Positions 22,627 to 36,468 are shown, numbered from the stretch's first letter. The stretch: 64,000 bases of DNA from Orychophragmus violaceus (GCA_030180135.1 CM058239.1:62565823-62629822); one strand, 5' to 3'. The notes: generated from the sequence alone by a model not told the origin. Numbers and translations are program-made.

Positions 22627-24566
22627 AGTAAGTTTATGTATGCTCAGAAAGATAGAATGAGAAGCATGTTATACAAGTTGTTGTTCCTTTCAATCACCCC
22701 CAAGTAACACTACTAAGAGACTAGAAAGAAACTTTGATCTTGTAAAAGGCCCTATGAGAATCCTAAAAAAAACTTTGTAACCAAAACTTCTTGAAACATA
22801 TATGTCATGGATTGAAGAATTTAGGTGATGTAAGAACTATAAGTAAGTTTATGTATGCTCAGAAAGATAGAATGAGAAGCATGTTATACAAGTTGTTGTT
22901 CCTTTCAATCACCCCCAAGTAACACTACTAAGAGACTAGAAAGAAACTTTGATCTTGTAAAAGGCCCTATGAGAATCCTAAAAAAAACTTTGTAACCAAA
23001 ACTTCTTGAAACATATATGTCATGGATTGAAGAATTTAGGTGATCTAAGACAACTATAAGTAAGTTTATGTATGCTCAGAAAGGTAGAATGAGAAGCATG
23101 TTATACAAGTTGTTGTTCCATTCAATCACCCCCAAGTAACACTACTAAGAGACTAGATTCTTTGATCTTGTAAAAGGCCCTATGAGAATCCTAAAAATAA
23201 CTTTGTAACCAAAACTTTTTGAAACATATATGTCATGGATTGAAGAATTTAGGTGATGTAAGACAACTATAAGTAAGTTTATGTATGCTCAGAAAGATAG
23301 AATGAGAAGCATGTTATACAAGTTGTTGTTCCTTTCAATCACCCCCAAGTAACACTACTAAGAGACTAGAAAGAAACTTTGATCTTGTAAAAGGCCCTAT
23401 GAGAATCCTAAAAAAAACTTTGTAACCAAAACTTCTTGAAACATATATGTCATGGATTGAAGAATTTAGGTGTTGTAAGAACTATAAGTAAGTTTATGTA
23501 TGCTCAGAAAGGTAGAATGAGAAGCATGTTATACAAGTTGTTGTTCTTTTCGATCACCCCCAAGTAACACTACTAAGAGACTAGAAAGAAACTTTGATCT
23601 TGTAAAAGGCCCTATGAGAATCCTAAAAATAACTTTGTAACCAAAACTTTTTGAAACATATATGTCATGGATTGAAGAATTTAGGTGATTAAAGACAACT
23701 ATAAGTAAGTTTATGTATGCTCAGAAAGATAGAATGAGAAGCATGTTATACAAGTTGTTGTTCCTTTCAATCACCCCCAAGTAACACTACTAAGAGACTA
23801 GAAAGAAACTTTGATCTTGTAAAAGGCCCTATGAGAATCCTAAAAAAAACTTTGTAACCAAAACTTTTTGAAACATATATGTCTTGGATTGAAGAATTTA
23901 GGTGTTGTAAGAACTATAAGTAAGTTTATGTATGCTCAGAAAGGTAGAATGAGAAGCATGTTATACAAGTTGTTGTTCTTTTCAATCACCCCCAAGTAAC
24001 ACTACTAAGAGACTAGAAAGAAACATTGATCTTGTAAAAGGCCCTATGAGAATCCTAAAAATAACTTTGTAACCAAAACTTTTTGAAACATATATGTCAT
24101 GGATTGAAGAATTTAGGTGATTAAAGACAACTATAAGTAAGTTTATGTATGCTCAGAAAGATAGAATGAGAAGCATGTTATACAAGTTGTTGTTCCTTTC
24201 AATCACCCCCAAGTAACACTACTAAGAGACTAGATTCTTTGATCTTGTAAAAGTCCCTATGAGAATCCTAAAAACAACTTTGTAACCAAAACTTCTTGAA
24301 ACATATATGTCATGGATTGAAGAATTTAGGTGATGTAAGACAACTATAAGTAAGTTTTCGTATGCTACTAAAGGTAGAATGAGAAGCATGTTATACAAGT
24401 TTATGTTCTTTGAACCACCCCTAAGTAACCATAATAAAAGACTAGAAAGAATCTTTGATCTTCTAAAAGGCCCTATGAGAATCTTAAAAAAAAAACTTTG
24501 CAACCAAAACTTCTTGAAACATATATGTCATGGATTGAAGAATTTAGGTGATGTAAGACAACTATA
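22627..24566. repeat. Tandem duplication of nine monomers (1940 bp)
   Basis: Repeats 20687-22626. Shared private variants include TTGTTCCATTC and TTTTCGATC, each offset by 1940 bp. The variant TTGTTCCATTC is missing from the 4959-bp-offset copy (26139), so this duplication is younger than that one. Confidence 0.85.
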
Positions 24567-25589
24567 AGTAAGTTTATGTATGCTCAAAAAGGTAGAATGA
24601 GAAGCATGTTATACAAGTTGTTGTTCCTTTCAATCACCCCCAAGTAACACTACTAAGAGACTAGAAAGAAACTTTGATCTTGTAAAAGGCCCTATGAGAA
24701 TCCTAAAAATAACTTTGTAACCAAAACTTTTTGAAACATATATGTCATGGATTGAAGAATTTAGGTGATGTAAGACAACTATAAGTAAGTTTATGTATGC
24801 TCAGAAAGATAGAATGAGAAGCATGTTATACAAGTTGTTGTTCCTTTCAATCACCCCCAAGTAACACTACTAAGAGACTAGAAAGAAACTTTGATCTTGT
24901 AAAAGGCCCTATGAGAATCCTAAAAAAAACTTTGTAACCAAAACTTCTTGAAACATATATGTCATGGATTGAAGAATTTAGGTGATGTAAGAACTATAAG
25001 TAAGTTTATGTATGCTCAGAAAGATAGAATGAGAAGCATGTTATACAAGTTGTTGTTCCTTTCAATCACCCCCAAGTAACACTACTAAGAGACTAGAAAG
25101 AAACTTTGATCTTGTAAAAGGCCCTATGAGAATCCTAAAAAAAACTTTGTAACCAAAACTTATTGAAACATATATGTCTTGGATTGAAGAATTTAGGTGA
25201 TCTAAGACAACTATAAGTAAGTTTATGTATGCTCAGAAAGGTAGAATGAGAAGCATGTTATACAAGTTGTTGTTCCTTTCAATCACCCCCAAGTAACACT
25301 ACTAAGAGACTAGATTCTTTGATCTTGTAAAAGGCCCTATGAGAATCCTAAAAATAACGTTGTAACCAAAACTTTTTGAAACATATATGTCATGGATTGA
25401 AGAATTTAGGTGATGTAAGACAACTATAAGTAAGTTTATGTATGCTCAGAAAGATAGAATGAGAAGCATGTTATACAAGTTGTTGTTCCTTTCAATCACC
25501 CCCAAGTAACACTACTAAGAGACTAGAAAGAAACTTTGATCTTGTAAAAGGCCCTATGAGAATCCTAAAAATAACTTTGTAACCAAAAC

Positions 25590-28500
25590 TTTTTGAAACA
25601 TATATGTCATGGATTGAAGAATTTAGGTGATGTAAGACAACTATAAGTAAGTTTATGTATGCTCAGAAAGATAGAATGAGAAGCATGTTATACAAGTTGT
25701 TGTTCCTTTCAATCACCCCCAAGTAACACTACTAAGAGACTAGAAAGAAACTTTGATCTTGTAAAAGGCCCTATGAGAATCCTAAAAAAAACTTTGTAAC
25801 CAAAACTTCTTGAAACATATATGTCATGGATTGAAGAATTTAGGTGATGTAAGAACTATAAGTAAGTTTATGTATGCTCAGAAAGATAGAATGAGAAGCA
25901 TGTTATACAAGTTGTTGTTCCTTTCAATCACCCCCAAGTAACACTACTAAGAGACTAGAAAGAAACTTTGATCTTGTAAAAGGCCCTATGAGAATCCTAA
26001 AAAAAACTTTGTAACCAAAACTTCTTGAAACATATATGTCATGGATTGAAGAATTTAGGTGATCTAAGACAACTATAAGTAAGTTTATGTATGCTCAGAA
26101 AGGTAGAATGAGAAGCATGTTATACAAGTTGTTGTTCCTTTCAATCACCCCCAAGTAACACTACTAAGAGACTAGATTCTTTGATCTTGTAAAAGGCCCT
26201 ATGAGAATCCTAAAAATAACTTTGTAACCAAAACTTTTTGAAACATATATGTCATGGATTGAAGAATTTAGGTGATGTAAGACAACTATAAGTAAGTTTA
26301 TGTATGCTCAGAAAGATAGAATGAGAAGCATGTTATACAAGTTGTTGTTCCTTTCAATCACCCCCAAGTAACACTACTAAGAGACTAGAAAGAAACTTTG
26401 ATCTTGTAAAAGGCCCTATGAGAATCCTAAAAAAAACTTTGTAACCAAAACTTCTTGAAACATATATGTCATGGATTGAAGAATTTAGGTGTTGTAAGAA
26501 CTATAAGTAAGTTTATGTATGCTCAGAAAGGTAGAATGAGAAGCATGTTATACAAGTTGTTGTTCTTTTCGATCACCCCCAAGTAACACTACTAAGAGAC
26601 TAGAAAGAAACTTTGATCTTGTAAAAGGCCCTATGAGAATCCTAAAAATAACTTTGTAACCAAAACTTTTTGAAACATATATGTCATGGATTGAAGAATT
26701 TAGGTGATTAAAGACAACTATAAGTAAGTTTATGTATGCTCAGAAAGATAGAATGAGAAGCATGTTATACAAGTTGTTGTTCCTTTCAATCACCCCCAAG
26801 TAACACTACTAAGAGACTAGATTCTTTGATCTTGTAAAAGGCCCTATGAGAATCCTAAAAAAAACTTTGTAACCAAAACTTCTTGAAACATATATGTCAT
26901 GGATTGAAGAATTTAGGTGATGTAAGACAACTATAAGTAAGTTTATGTATGCTCAGAAAGATAGAATGAGAAGCATGTTATACAAGTTGTTGTTCCTTTC
27001 AATCACCCCCAAGTAACACTACTAAGAGACTAGAAAGAAACTTTGATCTTGTAAAAGGCCCTATGAGAATCCTAAAAAAAACTTTGTAACCAAAACTTTT
27101 TGAAACATATATGTCATGGATTGAAGAATTTAGGTGATGTAAGACAACTATAAGTAAGTTTATGTATGCTCAGAAAGATAGAATGAGAAGCATGTTATAC
27201 AAGTTGTTGTTCCTTTCAATCACCCCCAAGTAACACTACTAAGAGACTAGAAAGAAACTTTGATCTTGTAAAAGGCCCTATGAGAATCCTAAAAAAAACT
27301 TTGTAACCAAAACTTCTTGAAACATATATGTCATGGATTGAAGAATTTAGGTGATGTAAGAACTATAAGTAAGTTTATGTATGCTCAGAAAGATAGAATG
27401 AGAAGCATGTTATACAAGTTGTTGTTCCTTTCAATCACCCCCAAGTAACACTACTAAGAGACTAGAAAGAAACTTTGATCTTGTAAAAGGCCCTATGAGA
27501 ATCCTAAAAAAAACTTTGTAACCAAAACTTCTTGAAACATATATGTCATGGATTGAAGAATTTAGGTGATCTAAGACAACTATAAGTAAGTTTATGTATG
27601 CTCAGAAAGGTAGAATGAGAAGCATGTTATACAAGTTGTTGTTCCTTTCAATCACCCCCAAGTAACACTACTAAGAGACTAGATTCTTTGATCTTGTAAA
27701 AGGCCCTATGAGAATCCTAAAAATAACTTTGTAACCAAAACTTTTTGAAACATATATGTCATGGATTGAAGAATTTAGGTGATGTAAGACAACTATAAGT
27801 AAGTTTATGTATGCTCAGAAAGATAGAATGAGAAGCATGTTATACAAGTTGTTGTTCCTTTCAATCACCCCCAAGTAACACTACTAAGAGACTAGAAAGA
27901 AACTTTGATCTTGTAAAAGGCCCTATGAGAATCCTAAAAAAAACTTTGTAACCAAAACTTCTTGAAACATATATGTCATGGATTGAAGAATTTAGGTGTT
28001 GTAAGAACTATAAGTAAGTTTATGTATGCTCAGAAAGGTAGAATGAGAAGCATGTTATACAAGTTGTTGTTCTTTTCGATCACCCCCAAGTAACACTACT
28101 AAGAGACTAGAAAGAAACTTTGATCTTGTAAAAGGCCCTATGAGAATCCTAAAAATAACTTTGTAACCAAAACTTTTTGAAACATATATGTCATGGATTG
28201 AAGAATTTAGGTGATTAAAGACAACTATAAGTAAGTTTATGTATGCTCAGAAAGATAGAATGAGAAGCATGTTATACAAGTTGTTGTTCCTTTCAATCAC
28301 CCCCAAGTAACACTACTAAGAGACTAGATTCTTTGATCTTGTAAAAGGCCCTATGAGAATCCTAAAAAAAACTTTGTAACCAAAACTTCTTGAAACATAT
28401 ATGTCATGGATTGAAGAATTTAGGTGATGTAAGACAACTATAAGTAAGTTTATGTATGCTCAGAAAGATAGAATGAGAAGCATGTTATACAAGTTGTTGT

Positions 28501-28603
28501 TCCTTTCAATCACCCCCAAGTAACACTACTAAGAGACTAGAAAGAAACTTTGATCTTGTAAAAGGCCCTATGAGAATCCTAAAAAAAACTTTGTAACCAA
28601 AAC
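25590..28603. repeat. Tandem duplication of seven monomers (1507-bp unit)
   Basis: Two copies of a 1507-bp, 7-monomer segment. Matching points are 25844/27351 (GTGATGTAAG), 26571/28078 (CGATC) and 26821/28328 (ATTCTTTG). Outer limits are approximate because neighbouring monomers are nearly identical. Confidence 0.75.
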
Positions 28604-31600
28604 TTATAGAAACATATATGTCTTGGATTGAAGAATTTAGGTGTTGTAAGAACTATAAGTAAGTTTATGTATGCTCAGAAAGGTAGAATGAGAAGCATGT
28701 TATACAAGTTGTTGTTCTTTTCAATCACCCCCAAGTAACACTACTAAGAGACTAGAAAGAAACATTGATCTTGTAAAAGGCCCTATGAGAATCCTAAAAA
28801 TAACTTTGTAACCAAAACTTTTTGAAACATATATGTCATGGATTGAAGAATTTAGGTGATTAAAGACAACTATAAGTAAGTTTATGTATGCTCAGAAAGA
28901 TAGAATGAGAAGCATGTTATACAAGTTGTTGTTCCTTTCAATCACCCCCAAGTAACACTACTAAGAGACTAGATTCTTTGATCTTGTAAAAGTCCCTATG
29001 AGAATCCTAAAAACAACTTTGTAACCAAAACTTCTTGAAACATATATGTCATGGATTGAAGAATTTAGGTGATGTAAGACAACTATAAGTAAGTTTTCGT
29101 ATGCTACTAAAGGTAGAATGAGAAGCATGTTATACAAGTTTATGTTCTTTGAACCACCCCTAAGTAACCATAATAAAAGACTAGAAAGAATCTTTGATCT
29201 TCTAAAAGGCCCTATGAGAATCTTAAAAAAAAAACTTTGCAACCAAAACTTCTTGAAACATATATGTCATGGATTGAAGAATTTAGGTGATGTAAGACAA
29301 CTATAAGTAAGTTTATGTATGCTCAAAAAGGTAGAATGAGAAGCATGTTATACAAGTTGTTGTTCCTTTCAATCACCCCCAAGTAACACTACTAAGAGAC
29401 TAGAAAGAAACTTTGATCTTGTAAAAGGCCCTATGAGAATCCTAAAAATAACTTTGTAACCAAAACTTTTTGAAACATATATGTCATGGATTGAAGAATT
29501 TAGGTGATGTAAGACAACTATAAGTAAGTTTATGTATGCTCAGAAAGGTAGAATGAGAAGCATGTTATACAAGTTGTTGTTCCTTTCAATCACCCCCAAG
29601 TAACACTACTAAGAGACTAGAAAGAAACTTTGATCTTGTAAAAGGCCCTATGAGAATCCTAAAAATAACTTTGAAACCAAAACTTTTTGAAACATATATG
29701 TCATGGATTGAAGAATTTAGGTGATTAAAGACAACTATAAGTAAGTTTATGTATGCTCAGAAAGATAGAATGAGAAGCATGTTATACAAGTTGTTGTTCC
29801 TTTCAATCACCCCCAAGTAACACTACTAAGAGACTAGATTCTTTGATCTTGTAAAAGGCCCTATGAGAATCCTAAAAAAAACTTTGTAACCAAAACTTCT
29901 TGAAACATATATGTCATGGATTGAAGAATTTAGGTGATGTAAGACAACTATAAGTAAGTTTATGTATGCTCAAAAAGGTAGAATGAGAAGCATGTTATAC
30001 AAATTGTTGTTCCTTTCAATCACCCCCAAGTAACACTACTAAGAGACTAGAAAGAAACTTTGATCTTGTAAAAGGCCCTATGAGAATCCTAAAAATAACT
30101 TTGTAACCAAAACTTCTTGAAACATATATGTCATGGATTGAAGAATTTAGGTGATCTAAGACAACTATAAGTAAGTTTATGTATGCTCAGAAAGGTAGAA
30201 TGAGAAGCATGTTATACAAGTTGTTGTTCCTTTCAATCACCCCCAAGTAACACTACTAAGAGACTAGATTCTTTGATCTTGTAAAAGGCCCTATGAGAAT
30301 CCTAAAAATAACTTTGTAACCAAAACTTTTTGAAACATATATGTCATGGATTGAAGAATTTAGGTGATGTAAGACAACTATAAGTAAGTTTATGTATGCT
30401 CAGAAAGATAGAATGAGAAGCATGTTATACAAGTTGTTGTTCCTTTCAATCACCCCCAAGTAACACTACTAAGAGACTAGAAAGAAACTTTGATCTTGTA
30501 AAAGGCCCTATGAGAATCCTAAAAAAAACTTTGTAACCAAAACTTCTTGAAACATATATGTCATGGATTGAAGAATTTAGGTGTTGTAAGAACTATAAGT
30601 AAGTTTATGTATGCTCAGAAAGGTAGAATGAGAAGCATGTTATACAAGTTGTTGTTCTTTTCAATCACCCCCAAGTAACACTACTAAGAGACTAGAAAGA
30701 AACTTTGATCTTGTAAAAGGCCCTATGAGAATCCTAAAAATAACTTTGTAACCAAAACTTTTTGAAACATATATGTCATGGATTGAAGAATTTAGGTGAT
30801 TAAAGACAACTATAAGTAAGTTTATGTATGCTCAGAAAGATAGAATGAGAAGCATGTTATACAAGTTGTTGTTCCTTTCAATCACCTCCAAGTAACACTA
30901 CTAAGAGACTAGATTCTTTGATCTTGTAAAAGGCCCTATGAGAATCCTAAAAAAAACTTTGTAACCAAAACTTCTTGAAACATATATGTCATGGATTGAA
31001 GAATTTAGGTGATGTAAGACAACTATAAGTAAGTTTATGTATGCTCAAAAAGGTAGAATGAGAAGCATGTTATACAAATTGTTGTTCCTTTCAATCACCC
31101 CCAAGTAACACTACTAAGAGACTAGAAAGAAACTTTGATCTTGTAAAAGGCCCTATGAGAATCCTAAAAATAACTTTGTAACCAAAACTTCTTGAAACAT
31201 ATATGTCATGGATTGAAGAATTTAGGTGATGTAAGACAACTATAAGTAAGTTTATGTATGCTCAGAAAGGTAGAATGAGAAGCATGTTATACAAGTTGTT
31301 GTTCCTTTCAATCACCCCCAAGTAACACTACTAAGAGACTAGAAAGAAACTTTGATCTTGTAAAAGGCCCTATGAGAATCCTAAAAATAACTTTGTAACC
31401 AAAACTTTTTGAAACATATATGTCATGGATTGAAGAATTTAGGTGATGTAAGACAACTATAAGTAAGTTTATGTATGCTCAGAAAGATAGAATGAGAAGC
31501 ATGTTATACAAGTTGTTGTTCCTTTCAATCACCCCCAAGTAACACTACTAAGAGACTAGAAAGAAACTTTGATCTTGTAAAAGGCCCTATGAGAATCCTA

Positions 31601-33057
31601 AAAAAAACTTTGTAACCAAAACTTCTTGAAACATATATGTCATGGATTGAAGAATTTAGGTGATGTAAGACAACTATAAGTAAGTTTATGTATGCTCAGA
31701 AAGGTAGAATGAGAAGCATGTTATACAAGTTGTTGTTCCTTTCAATCACCCCCAAGTAACACTACTAAGAGACTAGAAAGAAACTTTGATCTTGTAAAAG
31801 GCCCTATGAGAATCCTAAAAATAACTTTGTAACCAAAACTTTTTGAAACATATATGTCATGGATTGAAGAATTTAGGTGATGTAAGACAACTATAAGTAA
31901 GTTTATGTATGCTCAGAAAGATAGAATGAGAAGCATGTTATACAAGTTGTTGTTCCTTTCAATCACCCCCAAGTAACACTACTAAGAGACTAGAAAGAAA
32001 CTTTGATCTTGTAAAAGGCCCTATGAGAATCCTAAAAAAAACTTTGTAACCAAAACTTCTTGAAACATATATGTCATGGATTGAAGAATTTAGGTGTTGT
32101 AAGAACTATAAGTAAGTTTATGTATGCTCAGAAAGGTAGAATGAGAAGCATGTTATACAAGTTGTTGTTCTTTTCAATCACCCCCAAGTAACACTACTAA
32201 GAGACTAGAAAGAAACTTTGATCTTGTAAAAGGCCCTATGAGAATCCTAAAAATAACTTTGTAACCAAAACTTCTTGAAACATATATGTCATGGATTGAA
32301 GAATTTAGGTGATGTAAGACAACTATAAGTAAGTTTATGTATGCTCAGAAAGGTAGAATGAGAAGCATGTTATACAAGTTGTTGTTCCTTTCAATCACCC
32401 CCAAGTAACACTACTAAGAGACTAGAAAGAAACTTTGATCTTGTAAAAGGCCCTATGAGAATCCTAAAAATAACTTTGTAACCAAAACTTTTTGAAACAT
32501 ATATGTCATGGATTGAAGAATTTAGGTGATGTAAGACAACTATAAGTAAGTTTATGTATGCTCAGAAAGATAGAATGAGAAGCATGTTATACAAGTTGTT
32601 GTTCCTTTCAATCACCCCCAAGTAACACTACTAAGAGACTAGAAAGAAACTTTGATCTTGTAAAAGGCCCTATGAGAATCCTAAAAAAAACTTTGTAACC
32701 AAAACTTCTTGAAACATATATGTCATGGATTGAAGAATTTAGGTGATGTAAGACAACTATAAGTAAGTTTATGTATGCTCAGAAAGGTAGAATGAGAAGC
32801 ATGTTATACAAGTTGTTGTTCCTTTCAATCACCCCCAAGTAACACTACTAAGAGACTAGAAAGAAACTTTGATCTTGTAAAAGGCCCTATGAGAATCCTA
32901 AAAATAACTTTGTAACCAAAACTTTTTGAAACATATATGTCATGGATTGAAGAATTTAGGTGATGTAAGACAACTATAAGTAAGTTTATGTATGCTCAGA
33001 AAGATAGAATGAGAAGCATGTTATACAAGTTGTTGTTCCTTTCAATCACCCCCAAGT

Positions 33058-34232
33058 TGTTAGAATTTCAAGAGACATCCATGAGGAAGCTCTTAATATC
33101 AAGTCTGGTTCTAGAGAATGAGGTAGAATGAAGAAAGAGGCTTAAGACACGGTTAGGGTTCTTAAGCCGCTTAGAGAGAGAAAACTAGGGTTTGCGGTTC
33201 TAAAATAGAAGAAAGCTATTCTACCTCAAGACAATGAACACTTAAGCTATATGAAAATGTATCCAAGAGCTTAACATCTCATTAGGAGAGTTTACTCATA
33301 AGAATGGATCCAAATCAGTAATTAGCTAAGAGGTGTTCTAAAGAAGAAAAGGAAAACTATGTAAGAGCTTTAATGAAAACCGAGAGCTTCTCACACTTGG
33401 ATTAGTTATGGAAGAACTATCCAAGTGTGGTTTTGGACTGCCTAAGCAGCCAACCAATGCTCTTACATGAGTCTACATTGTGTCTTATTGAAGAGCACAA
33501 TGAGAGTTAAGTAATGGAACCGCAAGAACAAAACTAAAGGGAAAGAGAGAAGAAGAGAGACTTTGTTTGTAACAATAAGTCTTTCAATTGTATGTGAATT
33601 AGCAAATGTTTACATGGGCGTGTAAGCCCTTTAAATAGAGGTACAATTAGGGCAAACACTCATAAACAAAGACATTTAATCTCAGCCATTGATTCTCTTG
33701 GAGGGAAATCCGAATTTGAATCAATGGTTGGATCTTCTTCTTCCATTTGAACTCTTGTGTCTTCTAGTGCTGAAAGTGACTTCTCCTCTCTCTTGTTTGG
33801 CGTGTTGCAGGTCTGGAGAGAGAGGGAATCACGCTCCCAAGGCTGATAGTGACTGGTCTTCACTCTTGTTCAGACCATAACTCCACATGTGACTCTTCTT
33901 GAGTCTGTTTCTGTACAGACATCTGTTTGGCCCCAACTTTGCACATTCTTGATTGTCTGAATGTATGAGTGCCCCAACTTTGCACTTCATAAGTTTGGCC
34001 CTGATTTTGCACATGATGATCTTGCCCCAACTTTGCACATTGATCATCTGTGTCTGTGTCTGTGTGCCCCAACTTTGCACATCTTTATCTAGGAGTGTTC
34101 CTTGTGTAACACTCTCCTTTTGCTTGTGGAACCACCTCTATTACTTGTGGAACCTACTTCTCTTGCTTTGTTTAGGACTGAGGCTCGGCTTCTTCAGCCT
34201 CTCCTCATCCCATTTACTCCTCCTCTCTAATA
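33058..34232 (-). repeat. E4 3' LTR (1175 bp)
   Basis: Element sense TATTAGAGAGG...AAATTCTAACA (TA...CA). TATA-like TATTTAAA lies at 33630-33637. U3 has four exact copies of GTGCAAAGTTGGGG (element sense) at 33931-33944, 33972-33985, 34025-34038 and 34067-34080, plus a degenerate one near 33999. Open frames of 63-123 aa here recur in the other LTR and have no protein-like features. Confidence 0.95.
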
Positions 34233-34241
34233 CTCCCCCGC
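34233..34241 (-). promoter_or_regulatory. E4 polypurine tract
   Basis: Element-sense GCGGGGGAG abutting the 3' LTR start TATTAG. The same tract is used in E5 and E6. Confidence 0.9.
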
Positions 34242-34368
34242 AAGCTTGGTCGTCGGGACTCCATAAGACCAAAGGGAGAAGAGGACCAAAGGCCAAGCTT
34301 GGAGCGGTTGAACTACCTCATTAAAAACCTCCTTAAGTAAAACCTCTTGGGATAAAACCTTAAGGAGG
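34241..34368 (-). promoter_or_regulatory. E4 twin 3' hairpins
   Basis: Hairpin B: CAAGCTTGG 34241-34249 with 34293-34301. Hairpin A: CCTCCTTAAG 34328-34337 with 34359-34368 (10 bp), 21-nt loop containing CTCTTGGGATAAAA. Confidence 0.85.
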
Positions 34369-35888
34369 ACAAAAAGAGTATAGTCACCTACTCAAGATGT
34401 AACTTGACCTTGGTATCATCATCTTAACTCACGGCTCACTCCTTTTCCATCTCTTTCTTTCCTTAGCATTCCTTGATTTGATTCTTCTTGATATGAACTT
34501 CTTTGATCTTTGTTGTGTCTTTTGAAACTTGGACTCTATAGTGCTCCGGCCTTTAACCCCAACATTGATAATCCTTCTCTTCCTGAGTTGAACTTCAAGT
34601 TGGTCTCATCTTCCTCTTGGAAAGACTTCAAGACTTGCGGATGCTCCTCATAGCTCCTTCACTTTCTAATGCTCCTCAAGCATGTCTTTATCTTTTCCTT
34701 CAACACAAAGGTTTAAAGGAAACATGTTAAGTGTGTGCAAGACATTTAGAACATTAGCTAAGCATTAAACCTTAATGTTTTGAAACGTTTTGAGTATTAG
34801 TTTTAAAACGTTTTTGAATTGAAACACATGATCACAACAAGATACTTAAGAGAAAACAAGTCTAAAACGTTTTGAGAATTAGGTTTAAAACATTTTGACT
34901 TTGAAAAAACAATCATAATCAAGAGAACTCATAAGATGGAAGCTTAATGGAAATGAAATGAGAGGGTTTAGAAGTAGCCTGATTTATTGTTGCGGTTGGG
35001 AGTGATTTCTTTGTCTTGTTGGAACATAACCATGACTGATCCAACAAGCTCCCCCGCACCCTTGAATGGCTCTTCACCATGCGCATACATGACTTGTACA
35101 ACTCCTTGTACAACTTCTTGAACAAGGCCTCTTCCTCCTTTGAATGGACAGCTTGTAAACCGCCTTCTTCTTTGGGAAGATCCTTGAACCATAAGCTCAT
35201 CCACCAGCTGATTCCCAACTCGGTGATGGCTCCAACAAAATGAGGATTTCAGTTCATCCACAACTCCATGAGCTCACTGGTTTTGTTGGAGACTTCTTCA
35301 GCTCCTCAACCACACAACTCCAATAACACCATCAGCTTGAAATGAGGATTTCAGCTAATCCACAACTCCATGAGTTCACTGGTTTTGTTGGAGACTTCTT
35401 CAGCTCCTCAACCACACAACTCCAATATCATCAGCTTGAACCGCCACTTAGAGTATGCATCCTCTTTTTATGACTGATCCTCACTGCCAACATCTCTTCA
35501 TTCCTCCTAAGAACACCTAAACACAAGATAACACTCAAGCAACACAAGTTTGATCAGGACTAATGAGCTTTAAGTTTCTGTGCAATAATAAGATAGTTCT
35601 TTAGGAGTAAACTTTAGAGTAAGATAGAAGTAACCAGAGAGTATAAGGAGAATGGGATGACACACAACTCAGATTTAAGAGAGTGTGCACCAGAGAATGA
35701 GAGTATAGAGAGTATGTGAGTTTGGAATGCATAAAATCAGATTTAAGAGCATGTAAACCAAACTCAGAGTATAGTAGAATGGGAGTATGGGAGAATGAAC
35801 CTGAAACACAGAAAATAAAAAAAAGTTAGAGAATAGGTTTCTAGTTCAGGGACTAAGATAGCTTAGTTTAACTTAGAAACCAACACAT
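34369..35888 (-). other. E4 3' backbone, non-coding
   Basis: No recognisable gene. It is collinear with parts of E5 (about 45.26-46.06 kb) and E6 (59.6-61.0 kb). It contains a cluster of AAAACGTTTT-type palindromes (about 34780-34910), a polypurine-like GCGGGGGAG in element sense at 35049-35057, 816 bp from the real tract, and a 102-bp tandem repeat starting near 35239 and 35341. Frames of 97-99 aa at 34919-35261 are not conserved in E5 or E6. Confidence 0.8.
35239..35442. repeat. 102-bp tandem duplication in E4
   Basis: AATGAGGATTTCAG starts at 35239 and again at 35341; the copies differ slightly, the second being a few bases shorter at its end. E6 carries degenerate related copies near 60881-60990. 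Confidence 0.8.
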
Positions 35889-36316
35889 TGATAGATTTAG
35901 AGTATGAACATTATAGAATTAGGGTTCTTGAGTCCCAATGGTTGCGCAAGAGAGAGGAGAGAATAAGAGACTCAAAAACTTGTTATTTCATTTCTGGTCA
36001 TACATAGCCTTTTATATGGGATACATCAGCCAATGTTTAACCTAAACAAGTAAAAGACAAATGCACAAGAATACAAAGAGGACTGAGGCGTGGCAGAGGA
36101 GAGAGAGAGAGTGGGGGACCACAAAACTAACGGCTCTCTCTCTTAAACCCTAACGGCTCTCTTCCATCTTGGTTCATCCGAGACTTGTGCATTCACTTAG
36201 TTGGCGCCTTAGGTCTTGATCAGAAGTCCCCAACTTTGCACATTATCAAATGTGCAAGACTTGTGCATTTTGTGATAATACACAAGCTTAACACATTTTT
36301 CTAATCATGATCAATA
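35889..36316 (-). repeat. E3 3' LTR (428 bp)
   Basis: Element sense TATTGATCATG...CTAAATCTATCA (TA...CA). TATA-like CATATAAA (element sense) lies near 36011-36020. One U3 motif GTGCAAAGTTGGGG (element sense) is at 36228-36241, followed by inverted repeats around CACATTATCAAATGTG. Confidence 0.95.
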
Positions 36317-36325
36317 CTCCCCCTC
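36317..36325 (-). promoter_or_regulatory. E3 polypurine tract
   Basis: Element-sense GAGGGGGAG abutting the 3' LTR. Confidence 0.92.
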
Positions 36326-36433
36326 AAGTTCAGACTTTGGAATCACCCTAAAGACTGAACTTGGAATGATCATGGCAACACCTCATTAAAAACCTTGATG
36401 TGGAAAACCACTTGGGACAAAACCACATCAAGG
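36325..36433 (-). promoter_or_regulatory. E3 twin 3' hairpins
   Basis: Hairpin B: CAAGTTCAG 36325-36333 with CTGAACTTG 36355-36363. Both arms differ from those of E1 yet still pair. Hairpin A: CCTTGATGTGG 36393-36403 with CCACATCAAGG 36423-36433, 19-nt loop with ACCACTTGGGACAAAA. Confidence 0.87.
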
Positions 36434-36468
36434 GAAAAAGAGTATGCTGCTCATGAATCAGGAGAGTT

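Larger units (their letters stand above)
17806..33057. repeat. Satellite array block 3 (largest, with higher-order repeats)
   Basis: About 71 monomers without interruption. The diverged monomer recurs with markers near 19420, 22439, 24379 and 29118. Private variants repeat at exact offsets: AATAACGTTG near 20400 and 25359 (4959 bp apart); TTGTTCCATTC at 21180 and 23120 (1940 bp apart); TTTTCGATCACC near 21611, 23551, 26571 and 28078 (steps 1940, 3020 and 1507). The array has thus grown by whole-monomer segmental duplications of 7, 9 and 14 units. Confidence 0.96.

Noticed and set aside
33829..34324. Frames of 70-123 aa in the E4 LTR, repeated near 47.9-48.3 kb
   Set aside because: They arise from the repeated U3 motif and run past the LTR edge differently in each copy.
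34919..35261. 97-99-aa frames in the E4 interior as genes
   Set aside because: The aligned E5 and E6 sequences do not keep the frames.
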